From Tateyamaria sp. syn59 (GTDB lineage: Bacteria > Pseudomonadota > Alphaproteobacteria > Rhodobacterales > Rhodobacteraceae): DNA of 64,000 nt. Each line of letters begins with the position of its first letter. The stretch's first letter is position 1. The stretch spans positions 248,001-312,000 of the forward strand of contig NZ_VCBA01000004.1 in assembly GCF_007995245.1 (NCBI RefSeq). The letters run 5' to 3'. The notes below the pieces were generated by a model, which was not told the DNA's origin, searched no databases, and saw nothing but the letters and a program-made list of their open reading frames with translations. Made by a program: the position numbers and the translations under genes. Shown here piece after piece: positions 16,684-24,007 of the stretch.

Positions 16684-17131
16684 TTTCTTCTTCCAGATGC
16701 AGCTTCATGTCGATCAGCACCTGCTGTAGCAACGTGGTTTCCTTGAGCAACCGCTTGGCCTCGTTCACGGTGATCACACCGTCCTCGATGGATTGCTGGT
16801 ACTCGGTCATCAGCATGGCAAAGCGCTGGCTCAGCGCGATGACATCGGAATTCACGCCTCCGGACCGCTCGGTGTTCAGGCGGCGATCATCGTGGCTTAG
16901 CGAAATGCCCTGCAACTCGGCCAATGCGCCGGTCACATGCGGATAGCTCGCTGCCTCTTCCAGCGCGATAACTGCGTCGACAGGCATAAAGCGGTCGGCA
17001 TGTTCGGGATTGTCGGAATAGTAGCGCCCGAGGGTCGCCTTGGATTTTCCGGTCAACGCGCAGGCGGGTTCAATGCCCACATCCTTGACCAGCGCTTCGG
17101 TGTGTTTCTTCAGATAACTGCCAACACTCAT
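16676..17131 (-). CDS. Phage CII-like / Cro-like helix-turn-helix protein
   Basis: The 151-residue protein begins with a segment resembling phage-type regulators of alphaproteobacteria: [44 protein letters not shown]. The rest is helical ([45 protein letters not shown]) and probably dimerises. The ATG at 17131 is chosen because the family-like sequence starts there and a G-rich stretch precedes it. No other phage gene is nearby. It is co-transcribed with arsH and could be its regulator. Confidence 0.7.
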   Translation of the reverse strand: MSVGSYLKKHTEALVKDVGIEPACALTGKSKATLGRYYSDNPEHADRFMPVDAVIALEEAASYPHVTGALAELQGISLSHDDRRLNTERSGGVNSDVIALSQRFAMLMTEYQQSIEDGVITVNEAKRLLKETTLLQQVLIDMKLHLEEESG

Positions 17132-17564
17132 GCACCCACCCCCCAACGTCTTGCGACACGCATCCCCTAAGTGCGGGGAAACAGGTCGATCTTTTCCCAT
17201 TAATCCCCTCGCCCGCAAATGTCATTTCTAAAAACGTCCCAGCGGTTTTCGGGACGTAACAAGTACCCGGGTCCCCAAGCCCGGGTCCGGGTGGGGTCCG
17301 CTGCGTCCTCTGTCCCATGGGGGCGACAGGCCGGGGAACCGGCAGCAGGGGCGGCGGATCCGTCGGAGGTTTTGAGTATCGGGGCAGGCACCATCCCCAA
17401 AACGGGCACCTTCGGGTGTCCTCCGCCTGTCCCCAGTTCACCAAGTGCCGAAGCGGTGCTGAGGGGGGAAACGCGACGCGGGCGACAAGACCACGCGCGC
17501 ACCCCCTCGCACCCACCCGGCGTGCCCTCTTGCCCCATGTTCCAGCGCGTTCTAATCAGCCGCC
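17132..17564. other. 433-base intergenic region with a minus-strand terminator
   Basis: No convincing protein gene lies here; the ORFs present are GC-skew artefacts with many Pro, Gly and Arg. The right part must hold the tdk promoter. A minus-strand terminator at 17226-17257 has no gene feeding it, so a minus-strand small RNA is possible. The core sequences of RNase P RNA, tmRNA and SRP RNA were looked for and not found. Confidence 0.5.
17226..17257 (-). terminator. Rho-independent terminator, minus strand
   Basis: Read on the minus strand, ACGTCCC pairs with GGGACGT around a 10-base loop and is followed by a run of five T. It stops transcription coming from the tdk side before it reaches the CII-like gene. 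Confidence 0.7.
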
Positions 17565-18146
17565 ATGGCCAAGCTTTACTTTCACTACTCCACCATGAAC
17601 GCGGGCAAATCGACGGTGCTGTTGCAGGCAGCGCACAACTACCGCGAACGCGGGATGAAGCCCTATTTGCTGACCGCCTCCTTCGATGATCGGGCGGGCC
17701 AGGGACGCATTGCCTCGCGCATCGGCATCGGCGCGGAGGCCGACACGTTCACCGCGCAAGAGGACCTGCTTGCCAAAGTCACCACGCGGCAGGGCGATGG
17801 CCCCATTGTCTGCGTTTTCGTGGACGAGGCGCAGTTCCTGACCGACGACCAGGTCTGGCAACTCGCCCGTGTGGTGGACGATCTGCAGGTTCCGGTCATG
17901 TGCTACGGCCTGCGGGTCGATTTCCGGGGCAAGCTCTTTCCCGGCTCGGCCGCCTTGCTCGCGATTGCCGACGAAATGCGCGAGGTGCGTACCATCTGCC
18001 ATTGCGGAAAAAAGGCGACGATGGTGATACGGCAGGATGCCGATGGCAACGTCATCACCGACGGCGCACAAGTGCAGATCGGGGGCAACGAAACCTATGT
18101 CTCTCTATGTCGTCGGCATTGGCGCGACGCGGTGGGCAACGTCTAG
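17565..18146 (+). CDS. tdk: Thymidine kinase
   Basis: The 193-residue enzyme phosphorylates thymidine to dTMP in the salvage pathway. The P-loop TMNAGKST (10-17), the catalytic DEAQF motif in VFVDEAQFLT, and the lasso/zinc region (CHCGKKATMV with SLCRRH near the C-terminus) are present, and the length matches type II thymidine kinases. It ends four bases into the convergent aminotransferase gene. A G+C-rich 430-base intergenic region precedes it. Confidence 0.96.
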   Translation: MAKLYFHYSTMNAGKSTVLLQAAHNYRERGMKPYLLTASFDDRAGQGRIASRIGIGAEADTFTAQEDLLAKVTTRQGDGPIVCVFVDEAQFLTDDQVWQLARVVDDLQVPVMCYGLRVDFRGKLFPGSAALLAIADEMREVRTICHCGKKATMVIRQDADGNVITDGAQVQIGGNETYVSLCRRHWRDAVGNV

Positions 18147-19462
18147 GCCAGCACCTCACGCACGGCGGCATCCAATCGGCCCACCAGCAGCCCCACATCG
18201 CTGTCATCCAGAATGAAAGGCGGTGCGAGCAGCACGTGATCGCCACGCGTCCCGTCCACGCTGCCGTCCATGGGATAACAGATCAAACCCTGCGCAAACG
18301 CCGCCGCCTTAAGCCGCGCATGTACCTTGTCCGACGGATCGAAAGGCTCTTTCGTTTCACGGTCGCGGACGAGTTCGATGGCGCGAAAGAGCCCCACGCC
18401 CCTGATGTCCCCCACATGGGGATGCTGCCCAAACCGGTCGGTCAATGCGTTATGCAGAGCATCGCCCAGCGGCGTCACGCGCCCCAGCACATCGTCGTCC
18501 AACAACCGCTCTACCACGGCCAGCGCAGCGGCACAGGCCACAGGATGGCCCAGATAGGTATGCCCATGCTGGAAAAACCCCGACCCGTCGCGAATGGTGT
18601 CATGTATGTGCGCGCTGCACAGCATGGCGCCCACGGGCTGGTATCCGGCCCCCAGCCCCTTTGCGATGGCACAAATGTCGGGCGACACGCCGTGCTGCTC
18701 GGATGCAAACACGGTGCCTGTCCGCCCCATGCCACACATCACTTCGTCAAAGATCAGCAGGATGCCATACCGGTCACACAGCGCACGGATTCGGGCAAAA
18801 TAGTCTCCGACAGCCGGAACAGCGCCGAGAGTTGCACCAACCACGGGTTCCGCGACAAAGGCCATAATCGTTTCCGGACCCCGTGCCTCGATCTCCGCCT
18901 CCAGCTCGGCAATCAGCCGATTTACGTACTCCGCCTCTGTCTCACCCTCGTCCTGCCCGCGATAGGCATAGCAGGGCGACACATGGCTCACCTTCATCAA
19001 CAGCGGATCAAACGGCGCACGCCGTGCCGCATTGCCACCGGTGGCCAGTGCCCCCAGCGTATTGCCGTGATAGCTCTGCCGCCGGGCGATCACGTGCGAC
19101 CGCTCGGGCTGCCCCACCTCGATGAAGTACTGGCGCGCGAGCTTCAGCGCCGCCTCCACCGCTTCGGACCCGCCGGACACGAAATACACACGGTCCAGCC
19201 CCTCGGGCGCGGCGGCCACCAGCCTGTCGGCCAACGTTTCGGCCGGGGCAGAAGTGAAGTACCCGGTATGGGCAAAGGCGACCTGATCCAACTGCGCCTT
19301 GATGGCCGCAGTCACATGCGCGTCCCCATGGCCCAGACAGGACACCGCCGCATCGCCGCAATTGAGGTAGGATTTGCCAGTGTCATCAAAGAGGTAAGGC
19401 CCGGCACCGCGCGACACCATGGGCGGCGGCGCCTTGGAGTGTCGGGGAAAAACGTGGCTCAT
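18143..19462 (-). CDS. Class III aminotransferase (PLP-dependent)
   Basis: The 439-residue enzyme belongs to the ornithine/omega-amino-acid transaminases. VSGGSEAVEAALKLARQ binds PLP phosphate, LLIFDEVMCGMGRTG holds the Asp that contacts the pyridine nitrogen, and Lys in AIAKGLGAGYQPVGA forms the Schiff base. The start ATG 19462 (MSHVFPRHSK) is preferred to an ORF start at 19594, because GGAG precedes it and family similarity begins there. The exact amino donor cannot be read. It is convergent with tdk and divergent from the TAXI-TRAP operon, so it may process an imported amine or amino acid. Confidence 0.9.
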   Translation of the reverse strand: MSHVFPRHSKAPPPMVSRGAGPYLFDDTGKSYLNCGDAAVSCLGHGDAHVTAAIKAQLDQVAFAHTGYFTSAPAETLADRLVAAAPEGLDRVYFVSGGSEAVEAALKLARQYFIEVGQPERSHVIARRQSYHGNTLGALATGGNAARRAPFDPLLMKVSHVSPCYAYRGQDEGETEAEYVNRLIAELEAEIEARGPETIMAFVAEPVVGATLGAVPAVGDYFARIRALCDRYGILLIFDEVMCGMGRTGTVFASEQHGVSPDICAIAKGLGAGYQPVGAMLCSAHIHDTIRDGSGFFQHGHTYLGHPVACAAALAVVERLLDDDVLGRVTPLGDALHNALTDRFGQHPHVGDIRGVGLFRAIELVRDRETKEPFDPSDKVHARLKAAAFAQGLICYPMDGSVDGTRGDHVLLAPPFILDDSDVGLLVGRLDAAVREVLA

Positions 19463-19791
19463 GTTCAAGGCTCCGAATCTGCCGCCCGCGTGACACCCGC
19501 CCCTGTGGACGGCGGGCCATACGGACCACGCCCAATCTATGCGCACAGGATGTCCCGAAACGGGCCGTCTGAAAAGCCCGATACAGGCACGCATTCATGC
19601 GGTACAGCCACGTATCGTGCGCTAACGCATTGTTCCGCCGCGATTTCCACCCATTCCAGCGTGCAAAAACAATGCTGGGACATTTATCGCAAAGGTTGAC
19701 CTTACGGCTGCTTTCCGCAGGGTAGGAGTATCAGCCGGGTTGCGCGCCCCTGCGCGTGCATCGCGGCCAAACATAAGGGAGAAAACTGAAT

Positions 19792-20760
19792 ATGTTTGCA
19801 AAACTGAAACTGGGGGCCGCCGTTGTCGCTGGTGCGCTGATGACTGCGCCCATCGCCACAGCGCAGGAATTCATCTCGATCGGCACCGGCGGCGTGACCG
19901 GCGTGTACTACCCCACAGGCGGCGCGATCTGCCGTCTGGTGAACAAGAACCGCAAGGAACATGGCATCCGCTGCGCCGTGGAATCGACAGGTGGGTCCGT
20001 CTACAACATCAACACGATCAAGGGCGGTGAGCTTGAGTTCGGCGTGGCCCAGTCCGACTGGCAGTACCACGCGTTCAACGGCACCTCCAAGTTCGAGGGC
20101 GACGCAGCCTTTCCCGATATCCGCGCCGTGATGTCCGTGCACCCCGAACCCTTCACCCTGATTGTACGCGGTGACAGCGGCATCGAAGGCTTCGAGGATC
20201 TGGCGGGCAAGCGCGTGAACGTGGGCAACCCCGGCTCCGGTCAGCGCGCCACGATGGAAGTGGTCATGGACGCCTTCGGCATCGGCATGGACGACCTGGC
20301 TCTGGCGACCGAGTACAAGGGCTCCGAGATGGCCAAGCAACTCTGCGATGGCAATATCGACGCGATGATCTACACCATTGGCCACCCCGCAGCGGCGATC
20401 AAGGAAGCGACCACGACTTGTGACGCGCGCCTTGTGTCCGTGACCGGTGCGCCCATTGACCAACTGGTCGCTGACAACCCGTTCTACCGCGTGGCGACCA
20501 TTCCGGGCGGCATGTATGCGGGCACGGATGGCGACACGACCACGTTCGGCGTTGGTGCCACCTTCGTCACCTCGGCCAGCGTGCCCGAAGAGACAGTGTA
20601 TGTCGTGGCCAAAGCGGTGATGGAAAACATCGACGACTTCAAGGGCCTGCACCCGGCCTTTGCCAACCTTGATCCGGCCGAAATGGTCAAGGACGGCCTG
20701 TCGGCGCCACTGCACCCCGGTGCCGAGAAAGCCTACAAAGAACTGGGCCTGCTGAACTAA
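19792..20760 (+). CDS. TAXI-family TRAP transporter substrate-binding protein
   Basis: The 322-residue secreted protein has a Sec signal peptide (to about TAQ, residue 25) and the TAXI motif FISIGTGGVTGVYYPTGGAICR close to the mature N-terminus. TAXI proteins deliver solutes such as glutamate-like acids to fused TRAP permeases. The gene leads an operon with the fused permease and a universal stress protein. The binding site seems intact; the ligand is unknown. Confidence 0.93.
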   Translation: MFAKLKLGAAVVAGALMTAPIATAQEFISIGTGGVTGVYYPTGGAICRLVNKNRKEHGIRCAVESTGGSVYNINTIKGGELEFGVAQSDWQYHAFNGTSKFEGDAAFPDIRAVMSVHPEPFTLIVRGDSGIEGFEDLAGKRVNVGNPGSGQRATMEVVMDAFGIGMDDLALATEYKGSEMAKQLCDGNIDAMIYTIGHPAAAIKEATTTCDARLVSVTGAPIDQLVADNPFYRVATIPGGMYAGTDGDTTTFGVGATFVTSASVPEETVYVVAKAVMENIDDFKGLHPAFANLDPAEMVKDGLSAPLHPGAEKAYKELGLLN

Positions 20761-20772
20761 GCCCAAGACCCC

Positions 20773-20802
20773 AGACGCCCGGAGCCACCGCTTCGGGCGT
20801 CT
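20773..20802 (+). terminator. Intercistronic hairpin after the TAXI binding protein
   Basis: AGACGCCCG and CGGGCGTCT form a perfect 9-bp stem with a 12-base loop. With no long T-tract it should only partly stop transcription into the permease gene 70 bases on. Confidence 0.6.
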
Positions 20803-20871
20803 CACGTTTCAAGACCATAGCCAGCAGACGGGCGCATAACGCCCGCAACGTGCCTGCACAGGGGACATTTC

Positions 20872-23499
20872 ATGACCGATCAGAACACAGTGACGCAATC
20901 CGCCGATGACCTCGTGGCCGAGGCCGACACCGGCGCGCGCAACCCCTCTGCCGCCTGGCAGGCCAAGCTGATCATAGGCACCTGCATCGCCTGGTCCCTG
21001 TTCCAATTGTACATCGCGTCCAAGGTGCCCGGCATCGTGGCCCAGGCCACCGGCATGGGCATCTTTGCCAACATCGTGGCCCAAGCCCGCTTCGTGCACC
21101 TGGCCTTTGCCATTATGCTGGCGACCCTCGCCTTTCCGCTCTTCAAATCCTCCCCCCGCGACCGCATCCCGCTGTATGACTGGGTGCTGATCGCCCTCGG
21201 GGTCGGCTCGTGCCTCTATCTCGTCGTCTTCCGGTTCGAGATCGCGGACCGCCCCGGCCTTTGGAGCACGTCTGACATCGTCATGTCCTCTATCGGCATG
21301 ATCGTCCTGCTGATCGCCGTCTACCGCTCCCTCGGCCTGCCGCTGGTCATCATCGCGTCCGCCTTCGTCGCCTTCGCCTTCTTCGGCGGCTATTCCGAAT
21401 GGGCGCGCGAGATCACGAATTACGGCGGCGCATCGCTGTCCAAAGCGCTCGGTCACTACTGGATGCAAACCGAAGGGGTGTTCGGTGTGGCCTTGGGCGT
21501 CTCCACCTCGATGATCTTCCTCTTCGTCCTCTTCGGCGCACTCCTCGACCGCGCAGGCGGCGGGTCGTGGTTCATCAAGGTCGCCATCGCCCTTCTGGGC
21601 GCCCTGCGCGGCGGCCCGGCCAAGGCGTCGGTCCTGTCCTCCATGCTCACCGGCATGATCTCGGGCTCGTCCATCTCGAACACGGTGACCACCGGCACCT
21701 TCACCATCCCGCTGATGAAACGCATCGGCTTTCCGGCAGAAAAGGCGGGCGCGGTCGAGGTGGCATCCTCCACCAACGGCCAGCTCACCCCGCCTGTCAT
21801 GGGGGCCGCCGCCTTCCTCATGGTTGAATACGTCAACATCCCATATATCGACGTCGTCAAACACGCCTTCCTGCCTGCGGTGATCAGCTACATCGCGCTC
21901 CTCTACATCGTGCACCTCGAAGCGCTGAAAATGCAGATGCAGGGGCTGACCAAAGCGGGGCGTCACATCGGCCCCGTCCTGATCCTCATCCTGTTCCTGT
22001 CCGGTTTCATCTTCCTGGGCGCCTGCACCTTCATCATGATCGGGCTGCGCAGCGTGCTCGACAACTTCATGGCCGAAAGCGTCTACGGCGCGGTCGCTAT
22101 CGTCGCCCTGCTCTACCTCGTGCTGGTTTACTTCGCCTCGCGCTACCCGGACGTGGCGATGGACGACCCCGATGGGCCACTCGAAGCGCCCCGGCTCACG
22201 CCCACGCTGCTGGGCGGAGCCTATTTCTCACTGCCGATCTTCATCCTCGTCTGGAACCTGATGGTGCGCACCGACAGCCTCGACCGTCTGTCGCCATCGC
22301 TCTCGGCCTTCTGGGCCACCATCTTCATGATCATCGTGGCCCTCACCCACCGCCCGCTCAAGGCGATGTTCCGCGGTGAAGCGTTCAGCACAGCCACCGT
22401 CGCAGGCTGGCGCGACTTTATCGAAGGGCTGATCCTTGGTGCCCGCAACATGATCGGCATTGGCGTCGCCACCGGGGCCGCTGGCATCATCGTCGGCACC
22501 ATCAGCCTGACGGGCGCACACCAGGTCATCGGCCAGGTGGTCGAGGTGATCGCAGGCGGCAACATCTGGATCCTGCTGATCCTCGTGGCTGTCATGTCGC
22601 TGATCCTCGGCATGGGCCTGCCCACGACGGCCAACTACATCGTCGTGTCCTCGCTCATGGCACCGGTGATCCTGACGGTCGGTGCATCAGCGGGATACAT
22701 CTTCCCGCTCATCGCCGTGCACCTTTTTGTCTTCTACTTCGGCATCCTCGCGGATGACACGCCACCGGTGGGCCTTGCCGCCTATGCGGCGGCAGCGATC
22801 TCCCGCGGCGATCCGATCAAGACGGGGGTCCAGGGCTTCGCCTACGACATCCGCACAGCCCTCCTGCCCTTCCTCTTCATCTTCAACACGGACCTTTTGT
22901 TGATCGACGTGGGCTTTGGCAAAGCGATCCTCGTCTTCTTCATATCGCTCATCGCCATGCTGCTCTTCGCGGCAGCGACCCAGGGCTACTTCATCGCCAA
23001 GAGCAAAACCTGGGAAACGGTGGCGCTACTGGTCATCGCCTTCATGCTGTTCCGGCCAGATTACCTGCTCGATCAGGTGAGCGAGAAGTACCAGACAGCC
23101 TCCGGCCCCGCGGCACTTGAACTTATGGCGAGTGCCGAGACGGACAGGGAACTGCGCGTCGTGATCGAGGGACCGGACTTTGACAATGGAAGGCTCAGGC
23201 CCACGACCATCACCCTGCCCGCCATCAACGGCGATGCCGAAGCGGCACTTGACGCGCAGGGCCTGACCATCCTGCCCGATGGCGACGTGATTGCGATGGA
23301 CGAACCGTTCCCCGGCACGCCCTTCTTCGAAAGCCTTGGCAACGAATACGACTTCTACGGCGACACCCCCGTCCAGATCATGCAAGTGCAGATCGAAAAC
23401 GAACGGATGCCGAAAGAGCTGTTCTTCATCCCGGCGCTTCTGCTGCTGGGTGGTCTGATCCTGATCCAGCGCCGCCGCGCCACCCAACCCGCGTTCTAA
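20872..23499 (+). CDS. TRAP transporter fused 4TM/12TM permease
   Basis: The 875-residue protein joins the small (DctQ-like) and large (DctM-like) permease domains, as is standard for TAXI systems. The N-terminal ~220 residues hold several helices; residues ~225-700 hold the DctM domain with SSMLTGMISGSSISNTVTTGTF, TNGQLTPPVMGAAAFLM and LGMGLPTTANYIV. A soluble stretch of about 120 residues (755-855), then a last helix, is longer than in many relatives and carries no recognised motif. It is inserted in the inner membrane and driven by an ion gradient. Confidence 0.95.
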   Translation: MTDQNTVTQSADDLVAEADTGARNPSAAWQAKLIIGTCIAWSLFQLYIASKVPGIVAQATGMGIFANIVAQARFVHLAFAIMLATLAFPLFKSSPRDRIPLYDWVLIALGVGSCLYLVVFRFEIADRPGLWSTSDIVMSSIGMIVLLIAVYRSLGLPLVIIASAFVAFAFFGGYSEWAREITNYGGASLSKALGHYWMQTEGVFGVALGVSTSMIFLFVLFGALLDRAGGGSWFIKVAIALLGALRGGPAKASVLSSMLTGMISGSSISNTVTTGTFTIPLMKRIGFPAEKAGAVEVASSTNGQLTPPVMGAAAFLMVEYVNIPYIDVVKHAFLPAVISYIALLYIVHLEALKMQMQGLTKAGRHIGPVLILILFLSGFIFLGACTFIMIGLRSVLDNFMAESVYGAVAIVALLYLVLVYFASRYPDVAMDDPDGPLEAPRLTPTLLGGAYFSLPIFILVWNLMVRTDSLDRLSPSLSAFWATIFMIIVALTHRPLKAMFRGEAFSTATVAGWRDFIEGLILGARNMIGIGVATGAAGIIVGTISLTGAHQVIGQVVEVIAGGNIWILLILVAVMSLILGMGLPTTANYIVVSSLMAPVILTVGASAGYIFPLIAVHLFVFYFGILADDTPPVGLAAYAAAAISRGDPIKTGVQGFAYDIRTALLPFLFIFNTDLLLIDVGFGKAILVFFISLIAMLLFAAATQGYFIAKSKTWETVALLVIAFMLFRPDYLLDQVSEKYQTASGPAALELMASAETDRELRVVIEGPDFDNGRLRPTTITLPAINGDAEAALDAQGLTILPDGDVIAMDEPFPGTPFFESLGNEYDFYGDTPVQIMQVQIENERMPKELFFIPALLLLGGLILIQRRRATQPAF

Positions 23500-23511
23500 G
23501 AAAGCACACAC

Positions 23512-23937
23512 ATGTTCAAGACGCTTCTTCTTGCCGTCGACGTCAACGCGCCCGACGGGACAGCCCGCAGCGCCGAGGCGGCCATTTCAATGGCCCGGGC
23601 CGACGGCGCCATGCTGCACCTGCTGAATGTCGTGCCCGACACGGGCATGGCGATCGTCGGCGCCTCGATGGCGGCCGATAGCATGAAAAACGCACTCGCC
23701 GCCGCCAAGTCCGAACTGGAAGGCTGGGCCAAGTCCAACGTGCCCGACGATGTCACCTACAAGGTCCATGTGGCCGAGGGCACGGTCTATGACCAGATCA
23801 TCCGCACCGCAAACACGTTGCAGATCGACGCCATCATCGTCGGCGCCCACCGACCCGAGCTCAAGGACTACCTGATCGGCCCCAACGCCGCCCGCGTCGC
23901 ACGCCATGCGACACAATCGGTGTTTGTGGTGCGCTAG
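23512..23937 (+). CDS. Universal stress protein, UspA family
   Basis: The 141-residue protein has the UspA fold: the N-terminal strand FKTLLLAVDVNAPDG, a central IVGAHRPELKDYLIGPNAARVARHA segment that corresponds to the ATP-binding G-2x-G-9x-G(S/T) region, and the C-terminal SVFVVR. It follows the TRAP permease by 12 bases. UspA proteins encoded with TRAP systems (as TeaD beside the ectoine transporter TeaABC) can modulate transport, so a regulatory role on this permease is likely. Confidence 0.92.
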   Translation: MFKTLLLAVDVNAPDGTARSAEAAISMARADGAMLHLLNVVPDTGMAIVGASMAADSMKNALAAAKSELEGWAKSNVPDDVTYKVHVAEGTVYDQIIRTANTLQIDAIIVGAHRPELKDYLIGPNAARVARHATQSVFVVR

Positions 23938-24007
23938 GTCTCGCCCTCGCCACCGAACCTGACCGGCCCTTGAGGTATCATTTGGTGGCGCTCGACAGCC
24001 GCGCCCG

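Noticed and set aside
17132-17564. RNase P RNA, tmRNA or SRP RNA in the GC-rich gap
   Set aside because: The conserved cores of these RNAs (such as the GAGGAAAGUCC of RNase P RNA or the GGAAGCAG of SRP RNA) are not present on either strand.
17900-19699. 599-codon plus-strand ORF opposite the aminotransferase
   Set aside because: Antisense shadow of the aminotransferase, which has all catalytic motifs.
19702-20805. Long minus-strand ORF (367 codons) opposite the TAXI binding protein
   Set aside because: It mirrors the third-position GC pattern of the real gene, is rich in His, Gly and Arg, lacks any domain and has no ribosome site.
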